Positions 22,600 to 33,949 of a DNA stretch of 64,000 bases are shown piece after piece. The first letter of the stretch is position 1. Each line of letters starts with the position of its first letter. The DNA comes from Fistularia commersonii (Eukaryota; Chordata; Actinopteri; Syngnathiformes; Fistulariidae). The notes beneath the pieces were generated by a model, which saw nothing but the letters and a program-made list of their open reading frames with translations, was not told the origin of the DNA and ran no database searches. The position numbers and the translations under genes were made by a program. Location of the stretch: the NCBI GenBank assembly GCA_037954325.1, contig JBBMNZ010000034.1:10683501-10747500 (forward strand), read 5' to 3'.

Positions 22600-22634
22600 A
22601 CTTCCGGCCACACCTTTCAAAATAACACTTCCGG
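22600..22634 (-). promoter_or_regulatory. Paired ETS sites, rad51c promoter
   Basis: Two copies of ACTTCCGG (22600-22607 and 22627-22634), reading CCGGAAGT on the rad51c strand, lie 60-100 bases upstream of its start codon. Paired ETS/GABP sites of this kind are typical of TATA-less housekeeping promoters. Confidence 0.5.
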
Positions 22635-23472
22635 TTACAGGTGTCTGTTTTCCACACCGAGAAGCAGTATTTCCATCCGATTATAAAGACACATCACATT
22701 TATCGAAAAAAAAAGAAATAAAATAATGAATGACATATTTATGACGAACAGGGGTTCCGTCCAGCCTAAAAATGTATTCGTTGAATTTTAGTCGTATGAC
22801 TATAAAAAAAAAGTTTCCCGTTGGTTAAAATACTCAAGTGATTTTATCAGCATTTTTGACAGATTTCATTAACAAAAAAGGACTGACTGCATTCGTCAAA
22901 TACGCCATTTTTCATGTGATTATTTCAATCCAGATTCCACTCGGAGGTTGTTCACTTTAAATCTGTTTTTTTTTCAGCTCCAAAAGCTGTTTGGTTTCAA
23001 TAGATTATATTGATTTACTAACAAATCTATATACACAACAAATATGTTAAGCCAGGGGAAATACAAAAAATACATATTTACAAAAAGAAAAGACAGCCAT
23101 ATAAGGCTTATTACTAAAATACTTTCTAGGCTAATACACGTACACACAAATAGTTCCAAAATTAAATTCTTTCTTACTGCTTTCCGGTTCTGAGGTCCAT
23201 TAATAGTGGCGCTCTAGTGATCCATTGCCTGTGGAAAGAATGTAAAGTTTGGATTGCGGTTCATCCGCTTCCTTTGGTAAATATGACATGTTGCGAGAGC
23301 AACACAAGTTGGAGAAAAAAAACAAAGTCATTTCCCTTGGTGTGGTCTTCGTAGGAAAGAGAAAATGTCTGGTTTATATTGATATATTGATATATATTGA
23401 TATATATTGATGGCCTACCAGCCTCGGCTTTTACTTTCAAAGCTCAAACAGGAAGTTGCGGACGTCTTCCGC

Positions 23473-23563
23473 TGACGTCATCAGACCGCGACCGTGTTTG
23501 CGCACGTGAGCCGCGGCAGCGCCAGTGTTCCGTGTCGGAGCTGGAAGAGCCAGGAGGCTAACG
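23473..23563 (+). promoter_or_regulatory. abt1: abt1 promoter CRE and non-coding exon
   Basis: A perfect CRE (TGACGTCA) lies at 23473-23480 in GC-rich sequence. A 5' UTR exon probably ends at 23563 (AACG|GTGAAT donor) and joins the acceptor CTGCAG ending at 23923, seven bases before the abt1 start codon. The 1.4 kb between the two divergent start codons holds only this and the rad51c ETS sites; no other gene was seen. Confidence 0.5.
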
Positions 23564-23930
23564 GTGAATTAATGTCGACTTCTTAAATAATAAGTTCTCA
23601 CGGCCGTGTTTGTTCCTCCTTAGAGCAAACACGACAAGGCAGAATTGTATTGTGAAAGAATTCCCGAGTCTGCGTCCGAGGCAAAAAGTAAACAGACCGA
23701 GCGTTCAGGTTATCAGGATACCGCTCAATAATCGATCATTCAATGAGCCGCCGAACAAAGGGATTTCTATTTATCAATAGCGTGTCTTAATAATCGCAGC
23801 ACCGCTGCGGAGGGGAACTTCCGGGCCCCGATACCTTTGAGAAGACACCTGGAACCAATCAGACCACGAGTTTCATATGACGTCACGTGAAACGGACATT
23901 CAGTTTGCTGTTCGTCCCTGCAGAGCAGAA

Positions 23931-24823
23931 ATGGAGAGGAAAGACGGTGAAGAAGGAGAGAAGGAGGAAGAAGAAGAAGATGATGCCAAGAGCGGGGAGA
24001 GGGAGGATGAAGATGCTGTGAGTGAGGAGGAAGGAGAAGATGGACGTGAGGGCACAGGGGAGAGGGAGGGTGAAGGTGCTGCAGCTGAGGAGGACGAGGA
24101 CAGGGAGCCAGGAGATGATGATGGTGCGGCTCTGGAGGACATGGACGAGGATGGGGAGCAAGGAGATGATGATGCTGTAGCTCAGGAGCATGAGGAGGAA
24201 GCTGCAACCCATGAAGGAGATGGTGATGAAAATCCCCCTGTAAAAAAAAAGGTCAAAGTGAAGGGAGGTAAAGCGACTTCCTGTCCAGACAGGAAGTGCG
24301 TCCCGGGCATTATCTACCTGGGTCACATCCCCCCGAGGCTGCGCCCCAAACACCTGAGGAACATGCTGTCGCTCTACGGCGAGATCGGACGCATCTTCCT
24401 GCAGCCCGAAGGTGGGGGAGCGACCTCCGCCCTCTCGTCTCCTCACCGCCTCGGTCTGTTGTACGCCGTCGACTGATCGATCACCTGTATTGATCCGCAG
24501 ACAAGGCCGTGCTGCGGAGGAAGAAGCGTTCTGGCCTGAGGAGGTGTGACTTCACCGAGGGGTGGGTGGAGTTTAGAGACAAGCGCGTGGCGAAGCGTGT
24601 GGCGGTGTCGCTCCACAACACGCCAATGGCGACCAGGAAGCGCCAGACGTTCTGCTCCGACCTCTGGTGCATCAAGGTACCAGCCACGGATTTTACCACA
24701 AACATTAAAAATTACAAATTATTATACAAACTGGGGAGGTAAAACATCTAAACAATCACTGATGAAAGATATCACATTCGTGACATAGGATGTTTCATGT
24801 GTGTGTGTGTGTGTGTGCATGTC

Positions 24824-24861
<38 letters not shown>

Positions 24862-25049
24862 CTCCACAGGTTCCAATGGACTCACCTCAGCGAGCGTCTG
24901 GCTTATGAACAGTCGGTTCTGCAGCAGCGTCTCCGAACCGAAGTCTCTCAGGCCAAGAAGGAGACCAACTTCTTCCTGTCCAGTGTGGACCGCAGTGTCC
25001 AGATGGACAGGAAGCGCAAGCAGAGGGAGAAGGACGGGGAGGAGGTTGG

Positions 25050-25088
<39 letters not shown>

Positions 25089-25169
25089 CGAGTTCTTTTC
25101 TAGAAAATAAGGTTGATCACAAAGAATGAAGCAGAAAATGACAGCCAGACTGAAACACTGACAACAATA

Positions 25170-25209
<40 letters not shown>

Positions 25210-25365
25210 GTGGAGGAAAAGACGTGGGACTTCACCCAGAGGAGGACGGAGGAGGAGATCCAGCAGAAGAAGAGGAAGCACCTGGAAAAGACCCGCCTCC
25301 ACCAGGAGAAGAGCCAATCCAACGTCTCGCTGCTCGCCAAGATTTTCAACACCTCTCAGTCCTAG
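23931..25365 (+). CDS. abt1: ABT1/Esf2 RRM protein, ribosome biogenesis
   Basis: Exons: 23931-24411, 24501-24676, 24859-25044 and 25210-25365, in phase, 332 residues (human ABT1 272). About 110 very acidic N-terminal residues precede the RRM-like core: CVPGIIYLGHIPPRLRPKHL, LSLYGEIGRIFLQPE, then EGWVEFRDKRVAKRVAVSLH and NTPMATRKRQTFCSDLWCIK. The helical part after it has YLHRFQWTHLSERLAYEQ and a KKETNFFLSSVDR block, followed by a basic tail with LLAKIFN. ABT1 is the homologue of yeast Esf2, a nucleolar RNA-binding factor of early 18S rRNA processing; in mammals it was also described as a TBP-associated activator. The start at 23931 is chosen because the earlier in-frame ATG (23877) lies upstream of a good acceptor at 23921-23923. 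The acidic N-terminus is longer than in mammals. Introns 2 and 3 are mostly (GT)n/(CA)n. Confidence 0.93.
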
Positions 25366-26331
25366 TGGGTCGTTTCCATGGAAACACGCACGGGGACGCG
25401 GGCCTCGACTGTTGCGGTGACAAGGGAGGCCGCTGGTTGCCCTGGCAACAAGGACAGGATGAACTTTGTGTGTTTGGATGTGAAAGTGCAGAAGCTCCGT
25501 GTCCTGCCTGGTGTGGTTGTTGGTCATCCAGCCCAGAATCCAGACGCCAGAAAGAAAAACTTTGCACCATTTTGAATGGAAGTATTACTGAATAACGTGT
25601 TCTAATTTTTTTTTCCACATATTTTTTTTATTTAGTTCACACCCTTCAGGTCATCTCTGCCTGACATTATGGGATGGACACACAGGTTTTTCCAAACTAT
25701 ATCTTTATTTCATTTTCTCAAACACTTATTTTCACTGAGTTTCATGTCATTTATTTGGGATTTTTTAACTTGATTACGGTGGAAGTTCATCCAGATGATT
25801 AGATTCCGTTTATTTTGATAATCTGCAAGTTTTCAAGACCTTATTGTCCATAAGAACTGAATCGTGTAGATATTTTTGATACATTTTTGACAGATTCTCA
25901 TTGAATTTCCAGTGTTATTGGATTTACTGCAGCTTCCTTGCTCTTCTCTCTGTTCTTAGTCTTTATGGATTTAGTTTCAGATGGGATAAAGGTAAATATA
26001 AAGTGAATTGTGCCATGTCTCTTTTTTAGGAATCCAGTTCAATTGATATGAAATTATTTGCAGGTTCTGACATTTCTCCAGACACTGGACTCATCTTTTG
26101 TTGAGGACTTTAACCTTTCAGTTCCATTGGATTTACTCTCTGGCGTGTGACTGCTTCCTGTCTGGTACTTCTTGCATTTTATTCTGAAGTCTCACTGCGG
26201 CTTCGCTCTGGAAACATGTTCAACAATCTACTTTCTGCCTCTTACTGTGGTAGGAGTTTTTAAAAATAATCCTAAAACCTCCTGGTTCTTTGCACAAGGA
26301 CATCTGAGGGATGATGTTGGCTTCCAAAAAC

Positions 26332-26437
26332 AATAAAGGAGTTCGATAATCTGAAAATAATTTTCTGGAAATCCATGAAACACTTCTAGTCAGTTAATTT
26401 TGAAATATTTCTTTGTGGGAAATTGTGAAGGAATAAA
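26332..26437 (+). terminator. abt1: abt1 poly(A) signals
   Basis: AATAAA occurs at 26332-26337 and again at 26432-26437, about 1 kb after the abt1 stop codon. The AT-rich sequence 25366-26480 has no other gene and fits a 3' UTR. Confidence 0.45.
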
Positions 26438-26484
26438 GTGACAGAGAAGTTCCTATGATTGGAGTTCGTCTCAAGCAATCATGT

Positions 26485-26586
26485 CCTGTAGTGCTGCAGT
26501 GGAAGGTCAAGGGTCAACTCTGCTGCTCTCAGCCCTGTCTTCCAGAGGGTTTTTAAAAGTTCTCTACCAAACAATAAGAACTCTCC
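26485..26586. repeat. Promoter-like repeat copy B, left part
   Basis: Matches copy A near 140-280: GCAGTGGAAGGTCAA then GGGTCAACTCTGC, GTTTTTAAA, and AAGAACTCTCC. It is cut off at 26586 by the L1-like insertion and resumes at 31787. Confidence 0.65.
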
Positions 26587-26862
26587 TTCTCCACCTGGTC
26601 GCCAGGCAAGATGGTGAAGGGAACAGACGCAGTAATCGCTCTGTCTAGCAGGACCCTGAGATAGAATCCAGTTTGGACCAAACTCATAAACAATAACTCC
26701 CTGAGTTCATTAAAACAGACCACATACTGCAGGACCTCGCCAAGTAAGATCTGTTTCCTCCAACACCTTTAAGTCAAGAACATGAACAAAGCTACTGCTA
26801 ATACTAAAGCTAAAGCGCTCTCTTTTCATGATTATTGTACTTCAGAAGACTTGAAAACTAAC

Positions 26863-27218
26863 CAGAGATGAAGATGTTGAGGTTCTCTTTGGGAGTGACC
26901 AGGATGGAGAGGATCAGGAATGAGTCCATCAGAGGAACAGCACATGTTAGATGTTTTGGAGAGAAGGTCAGAGAAGCCAGACTGAAATGTTTGGGTCATG
27001 GACAGAGGAGGGATAGAGAATATATTGGTGGACGGATGCTGGAATTGGAGCTGCCAGGCAAGAGGTCTGGAGGAAGACCAAAGAGAAGGTTTATGGACGT
27101 CGTGAGAGAAGATATGAAGGTAGTTGGTGTGAGAGAGGAGGATCCAGAGAATAGGGTTAGATGGAGAAAGTTGACTCGCTGTGGCGACACCTGAAGGGAA
27201 AAGCCGAAAGAAGAAGAA
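26863..27218 (+). mobile_element. RTE-like LINE 3' fragment (copy d), nested
   Basis: Carries an open 108-residue C-terminal block (RNESIRGTAHVRCFGEKVRE, GRPKRRFMDVVREDMKV, LTRCGDT), the CACCTGAAGGGAAAAGCCG terminus and a (GAA)n tail. A perfect 15-base target duplication flanks it (GACTTGAAAACTAAC at 26848-26862 and 27219-27233). It sits in the 5' region of the L1-like element, so it is younger than that insertion. The best preserved of the four copies in the window. Confidence 0.85.
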
Positions 27219-28065
27219 GACTTGAAAACTAACGTTGGAGGCATTAAAAACATGCTGACATCACCCAGGAATCCTCCCGATGCCTTTAAAAAAGAAAGCG
27301 GACGAGCGCGAAGACTTTGTAATTGACAGAGAGGAAATCCCTAATGCTGCAATATTCAACGTAATCACTTCTCCTCAGAAGCTAATGTTAGAAGTCAAAG
27401 CTGAAGTTAGACAAAACACAGTCGCCATAACTAACCTGGCGAAAGCGGTGGAGATATAAGAGAACGTAAAAGTCATTTCAAGGCAATGAAAGTCGACATC
27501 AGCCGCATCACAGAAACTAACACAAAGCTGGAGAGCAGAATATCAGAATTGGAAAGCAAAGTAGCTGATTCAGAACTCTAAAAGAAGACAGAATTTGAAT
27601 ATGAATGGTCTTAAGGAGGAAAAGGGGGAAAACATCCATGAGCTCGTGGCTCACATCATTTAACAAATTGTTCCACAAATGGACGAACAAGATGGACTTT
27701 ATCTTAGAATCTGTACGTCGGATCGGACCAAACATTGGCGAAGTTCATGGGAAACATCTACAGAGTTGAACTGTGGCGAACATCTAAACAGACCTCAGCA
27801 AGGAAGACGGAGAGGCAAGGAGAGCTATCTGGCCGAAGGTGGAACAAGTGAGGACAGGAGGTTATAAAACTATATTCCGAGGTTCCTGCGCTTCCATCAA
27901 TGGTCAGAGGGTCACTCCATGATGCTACTGCTTCTGCAATCACTGCTTTTCAAATCTGTTTCATACTCAGGGTTCTGCTGTGAAAAGCTCCAATATTGGT
28001 ACACTGCAATCTGTTTAGTCCTCATTACTTAGTTTTGAATTCTGTTCTACGTGTCAACTTAAAAG

Positions 28066-31000
28066 TAACATGTCTTTTTTGTGCGTAAATGCGAGGGGCC
28101 TGAGGGACTTAATACAAAGAAGAAGACATTTTGGATTCAACAATGGGGAGACAAAGCTTACTTTCGTCATGGCACTTCAAGGTCAGCAGTGTCTGCGATT
28201 TTGCTTAATAACGTCCAAGGGCAGGTTATTTCACATCTAGCAGTTGAGTACGGTCCCCGGTTGATCCGCGTCACAAGTATCAACAATTTGAAATCCCTTT
28301 TAATCAACATGTACGGATACAATAGCATAAAAGAAAACAAGAGACTATTAGAACAAATGACGGCACACTTAGAAGATCTTCAATTTTCTCACCCGACTGA
28401 CAGTCTGATAATGGGTGGGACTTCAATCTGGTCCAGGATGCACTTTTTGATAGATATCCTTCTAAATACCCTTCAAGCCATCCTAATCCCATATTTAACG
28501 ACTTCTGTCACAAGCTGAATCTGACATTAATCCAGCAGCTTTTCAATACATTCCGTTCAATCCCAATCATAATCTAAAATCCAGAATTGGCAACTGGTTA
28601 ATATCAAATCATCTGCTGAGGTATAAAATGAGCTCTAGCACATCGGAAACTCCACTAGGAGACCATTGTGTTATTTATCTAGTTATTGCATCCAAAACAG
28701 GAAGGAATTCATCAAACAAACACCAGAAATTCAATTCCAATCAGCTGAAAAACGCTGAATATTGTCGAAACATTAGATCCTGAACTAAAGCAATGAAGTC
28801 CTCCGAGGAACTTGCATCTCCGGTTAAACAATGGGAGTTCCCAAAATATAAAATTTGCCGATACTCTATTTCACAAAAGCAAAAAACTTAAAAAAGATCT
28901 CGGCAATAGAGAATTGGACGTTCTGATGCAACGACATACCTGTTGTAACAAACCTAGCTTGGATGAGAGTGACAAACAAAAAATAATACAATTAAAATCG
29001 ACTCTAGATAACATATATACTGATAGAGTCTGCGGTGCATTTGTTAGATCCAGAGCAAAATGGATCGAAGAAGCAGAGAAAAACTCTGCGTGTTTTTGTG
29101 GTTGGGAAAAAAAGACGAGAGAAGAATAGCCTCAGATCCCTTTTGATTAACAACAAGGAAATTACAGGTGAGACTATAATGTCCTCTGACATCTTGAAAT
29201 TCTATAGCCACCTATACAGCTCTAAATTCTCAAAAAGTGATTGTGACTCCTTTCTCACAGATATTGCTCGATATGTCCCCAAAATAAACAACAACTACAA
29301 GCAAACCTGTGAAAAGCATCTGACAATTGAACTTGACACTGCAGTGGGTTGACTATCTCCCAGCCAAGCTCCGGGTTCAGATGGTCTCACAGGAAATTTC
29401 TTGAGACACTTCGGAGAGGATATAAGGGAACACCTCTATCAGGTTTTCTTGGAAATCTTTGAAACTTGTACACTTCCACTGACATCGAGACACGGGGTTA
29501 TCATTTCCATCCCAAAACCCAGTAAACATCTGCGTCTTAAAAACAGAGGAGCCATCACTCTCAGAAAGTCGGACTATAAACTTTTATTTCCCTGCATCCT
29601 AGTCTCCCGTCTCCAATCGGGAATCTCAGACATTATTGCAGAGATACAATCGGGCTTTGCAAGAGGAAAATTAAGCCACAATAATATAAGCCTTGTCATG
29701 GACCTCATAGAAGATAATGGCTTCATATTCTTCTTGGACTTTTATAGGGCCTTTGATTCTGTCCGACATCCATTTATCTTAGCAACGCTCGAACATTTTG
29801 GATTTGGATTAAAATGTAGAAATGTGATCCGTGGGCTCTATGAGAATAATAATAGCTGTGTCATCCTAGCGAGCGATATCGCTCCAAGCTTCCATATTGA
29901 TGTTGGAATTCCCCAAGGTCGCCCGATTCTGCCCTATCTATTTATATTAGCGACCATAATGCTAGCCATTTATATTAAAAATTGTAACACTATCCAAAAG
30001 TTAGATGTTTTGGGTCCAGAAATTATTATTAGCCAGATGGAAGATGATACAACTTTATTTTTGAAAAATTAAAAAATTCTCCAAGGCATCAGGATTATCT
30101 TTTAACCTAAAGAAATGTGAACTTTTTGCATTAATGACTAACCACTGAAAAAAATCTGCAGTGTTCCTATGAAATAAAAAATAAAAAAGTTGGATATTTT
30201 ACTTTCTAAGGATCAAAAGTTAAGTCAGTTCAGGAACATAGAAACTAAACTTAATGAATGTAAAGCTAAATTAAATATATGGCTCCAAAGGGATTTGTCA
30301 ATATTAGGCCGGATATATTTGACCAAAATGGCACGTTTACCTAGATGTACAGTATATACCCAATGTATTCCACTGCTATTCCAAATCAACTCATAAAATC
30401 TATTAACTAAACAAATTTTCATTTTATTTGGAGGAACAGACCACATTGTCTGAAGAGATCACATATGGTGAAGGTAACAAGTGAAGGAGGGCTGAAGGTG
30501 ATTGATTTGGGCTGCCTCAATGGGACACTGGAGGTGAACTGCTTGAAATCCTGGGTCATCATCATTCATCAAAATTCCTGTCAAATGATCAGAGTTCCAT
30601 ATACAAATATTATTTTACTGGAAATGATAGATGTGCACAACTTCTCACCACATGGTACAATAATATGGAATAATAGATACGTGCTGCATCGCAACAAATC
30701 TCTCTTTTACAAGGAATGGTTTGAGAAAGGTATATGGTCAATAATTGACTTGATGGATGACAATGGTAATCTTTTAGACTATGAACAGTTCTGTACCAAA
30801 CACAGCTTTAACCCTCCCATATTAGAGTTCATAAAGTTACGTAACGCACTACCCCGACAATTTGTATTCCTGACCAAAAATAAAATGACGCACCAAATAA
30901 TACAGCCACTATCACTCCAGGGAATCTCCATTCTGGACAGAAAATGCAGCAACTCCTTTATTAGAAAATGTTTTACAGAAAAGGTATTCCCTGGACGTCA

Positions 31001-31400
31001 AAAAAAGTTAAAAAAAAAAAATTTGATAAGGAATTGATTGCCACGCTGCGAACTTTGTATCTGACTCTACGCATACCCCCCAAGGCAACAGAGACCCACT
31101 GAATGACATCTACCCATCTAAGGAATTATTGAGGGGACGCTTTAACTTTGAAGATAATATTTGTAAATAATGTGAAGACAACATTGAAACCACTGACCAT
31201 ATATTTTTCTCATGCGAAAAAGTACAAGGCTTCTCAGCTAAAACTCAAAAATGGGTTAAAGATCATTTTCCATCGTCACCAATTTCCCTCTCAAGAGATG
31301 ATATAACATTTGGTTTACTTTTAAACAACAAAAGAGAGGAACTCTGTGTCAATGTAATGCAAAAATGTTCCCCACAATTTTACATTATTTCTTAAAGATT
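28066..31400 (+). pseudogene. LINE ORF2 remnant (endonuclease-RT)
   Basis: Starts with an endonuclease motif NARGLRD. The longest open piece, 29401-30072, has the reverse-transcriptase blocks FLDFYRAFDSVRHPF, GIPQGRPILPYLFILAT and QMEDDTTLFL. The last is the active-site region, normally with (Y/F)ADD; here the residues are MEDD. A C-terminal Cys/His motif (CEDNIETTDHIFFSC, from about 31170) is interrupted by a stop. Several frames are needed to follow it, so it is not functional. Confidence 0.8.
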
Positions 31401-31786
31401 TTGAATTATATAAAAACTCTTTAAAGCGTATGGAAAAATCCACAAACCAAAAAATATATATTTTTTACCAATATTCCTTTAGATCCACTGAGTTAAATAC
31501 ATATTCTATTTCCCTTGCCATTTTAATTTTTTTATTCTTCATTTATTATTATTATTATTATTTTAAGTTATTATTTTTCCCCCCTTGTTTCTAAAATCAA
31601 ACATTTGTCACAGGTCTTTAAGAGTTAATTTACAGTTAATTGATTGCATACAAGATGAATGTCCTTTTGTTTCCTCATGCCTATTACTATAATTGAAATT
31701 CGATTCTATTTAGCCATGTTTGTTTGTTCATATGTTTTGTCTGTTTATATAATATATGTTCAATAAAAATTAAAAACCAACAAAAA

Positions 31787-32330
31787 AAACAATAAGAATT
31801 CTCCCCGCCATTTCCCGGGTTTAGCCCCGTGGAGGCTACATGCTAGCAGCGCGCCTTCCCTTCGTCCCTTTTCTCCTCAACTTTTCGGTGAAAAAGACTC
31901 ACGGGAGTGAAAACCTGAACACCGATAACACGAGTGATAATTACTGAGAAAATACCGATCGAAGTTTAACGGAATGAAAACGCTTTTATCGTCATTGTCA
32001 AGGTTATTTACCAGTTCGGAGCTAGCGGAAAACTTGACAGCTTGAAGTCGTGGGCCTGAAGAGACCTCCACCAATCAGAGGCGCCCTTGTTACTACGTGG
32101 GATTGTGGGTAATGTAGTACCTCTGCGGGGTAAACACGGCCATAGACAGCAAGGGGCTACCTCTTTTCAATCTCCACAGGAGAAAACTAAACTAATATTT
32201 GCATGATCAAAAAACACATACATCCAAACGAATAAACTAAATCACATAATTTCAGTGTCAGACCAATCTTGAAAAACAGAAATCTCTGGATTGATGGACA
32301 AACTGGCAACAAACGTTTATTTCAGGTAAC
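31787..32330. repeat. Promoter-like repeat copy B, right part
   Basis: Continues copy A after the L1 insertion: CTACATGCTAGCAGC, TTTTCGGTGAAAAAGACTC, ACTGAGAAAATACCGATCG, TTATCGTCATTGTCAAGGTT. It also holds a CCAAT box (32072-32076) and a ZNF143-like site at 32101-32119. Confidence 0.6.
32072..32119 (-). promoter_or_regulatory. CCAAT box and ZNF143/Staf-like site
   Basis: On the minus strand 32119-32101 reads ACTACATTACCCACAATCC, close to the ZNF143/SBS consensus (ACTACAATTCCCAGAATGC type). CCAAT is at 32072-32076. Such a pair is typical of housekeeping promoters, but no gene start was found beside it. Confidence 0.4.
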
Positions 32331-32469
32331 GCTTGGGTTGAATCGATGAACTCATTTACTGTCTTCCTTATTGTCCGTTATACTGAGTCTGCCTGTTTAT
32401 TTGGGGCCATTTCAAACAGAAGATTTTATTTCTGACCAACAGCAGAGGTCAAAAGTCATCAGACAACAT

Positions 32470-33872
32470 GCTTTCATTTCTCTTTATTTGACAGAAACTT
32501 TCCACACAGACAGACATGTAGAAAAAAAAAAAAACTTCAGGTCAGGTCACTGGTAGGGTCAAGGGTCATTTCAAGGCACTAGTTATCACATGACTTCAGG
32601 AGGTCAGAGGTCAGCGAGCTACAGACTGAAGTACCGCCATCAGCCGGCGGGGAAAGGTCGTCGGACCCTCGTCTTCTGAAGCCCATTCCTTCTTTTTCCG
32701 GTCAGTTTTTTGGTCAGATTCCATGGCTGGGGCTTTCAGGACGTTTTCAGCATTTTCGAGATTTGAGAGTCTTTATGAGTTGGACTTTGAAATGAACCCT
32801 CAGCCTGACAAGCAGCTCAACGCAGCCACCTCCTCGCTCCACGCTGACACTTTACAGGTCATTCCCTGCTTGTTCTTGATTTCCGCCAACACATTGGCTG
32901 TTTTCAGTCTATTTCTTCAAAGATATTTATCATTTCAAAAGTTCTTCTTCCAAACTCCTATTTGTTCTCCCAGCTGTGTCCTGAAGAGGCTTCACTTCTG
33001 ATCCAATAGGTCAGGTGACCACCTCCACCTGCTGGAGGATTCTCCTGTTGACTTGGTTTGGATTTGTATGAATTCATTATTGGAACATATTTTCATTAAG
33101 TTCTCACACATATCCCAGTAGGTGCAGGTTTGGTTTGTCTTCTGGGATTATTCAGATGTTCTTCCCTTTACCATTCCAGACACTGTTGACTGGATCGACC
33201 AAAACTTGGAACTGTCATTTCCAGCTCCTCCCTTAGGACACTTCCATTTTCACAATATTCGTCTTGTTAGGAGACAAATCTCTCTCCTCTTCTCTCTCCT
33301 GTTCATTTCATGATTTTCATTCGGACATGAAAATGAGTGACGATGAAATTGAAGATCATTAATTCGGACACGGACGTCGAGGCGTTGCTTATGGCGTACT
33401 GTGACACGTGAGCTTGAGGTCGGGTCTGAGCACGCATCTGATCAATCGTCAATAATCACAGGACTGATAAACAGTGGCAGGAAGAGTAACGTCGAAGTTG
33501 CCTCGGAGGACAAGGGCAGAAAAATGGGAAGGGTCGGCCAAGCCCGTGTGGTCCGACAGATCTGATCTGGCTTCTGAAGCTCCGCCCCTCCGAGTTTGAC
33601 AAACTAAACAACAGGATCAAAAAGAAACAAAACAAAAACAGCAGAATCCAGTAAAACAGGGAGGCGGAGCAGCTTCAGTTGACAGGGGTCAGAGGTCAGC
33701 AGCTTATTGCATCACATCACATGTCTAAGTGAACGACGCAGCCGACGGGCGACATCATCGTGACGAGACGGTGAAACTAAACTTCATATAAACAGACCCG
33801 ATCGATCGGCCAATCGATCGGGTCTGTGAAGGAATCGGGACGGTCTGGGCCAAAAAGTCCACATGGCACACG

Positions 33873-33928
<56 letters not shown>

Positions 33929-33949
33929 TGTGTGTGCGCTCATGTGTGC
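32470..33949 (-). other. srpk3: Probable srpk3 3' UTR
   Basis: Between the srpk3 stop codon and a poly(A) signal on the minus strand (AATAAA at 32488-32483). No other exon chain was seen. The frame at 32723-33001 on the plus strand is not recognised. Contains a perfect hairpin at 33792-33827 and a (UG/CA)n tract overlapping the stop region. Confidence 0.4.
33792..33827 (-). other. Perfect 15-bp inverted repeat, srpk3 3' UTR
   Basis: Arms ACAGACCCGATCGAT (33792-33806) and its exact complement (33813-33827) surround a six-base loop. In the srpk3 transcript this would fold into a strong stem about 120 bases after the stop codon. Confidence 0.7.

Larger units (their letters stand above)
26587..31786 (+). 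mobile_element. L1-like LINE, near full length, inactive
   Basis: About 5.2 kb flanked by an 18-base target duplication with one mismatch (AAACAATAAGAACTCTCC at 26569-26586 and AAACAATAAGAATTCTCC at about 31787-31804). Order: 5' region; decayed ORF1 at about 27285-27870; ORF2 at about 28066-31400; AT-rich 3' UTR with AATAAA at about 31762 and a short A-rich end. Inserted within a promoter-like repeat and itself carrying an RTE-like LINE at 26863-27218. ORF features look like the L1/Tx1 group of fish LINEs; the exact family is not named here. Many stops and frameshifts. Confidence 0.85.

Noticed and set aside
23877..23930. Upstream in-frame ATG for abt1
   Set aside because: A good acceptor (CTGCAG ending at 23923) lies between it and the ATG at 23931, so it is probably intronic.
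32723..33001. 92-residue plus-strand frame
   Set aside because: Not recognised, ends in hydrophobic AT-rich sequence, and lies in the likely srpk3 3' UTR on the other strand.
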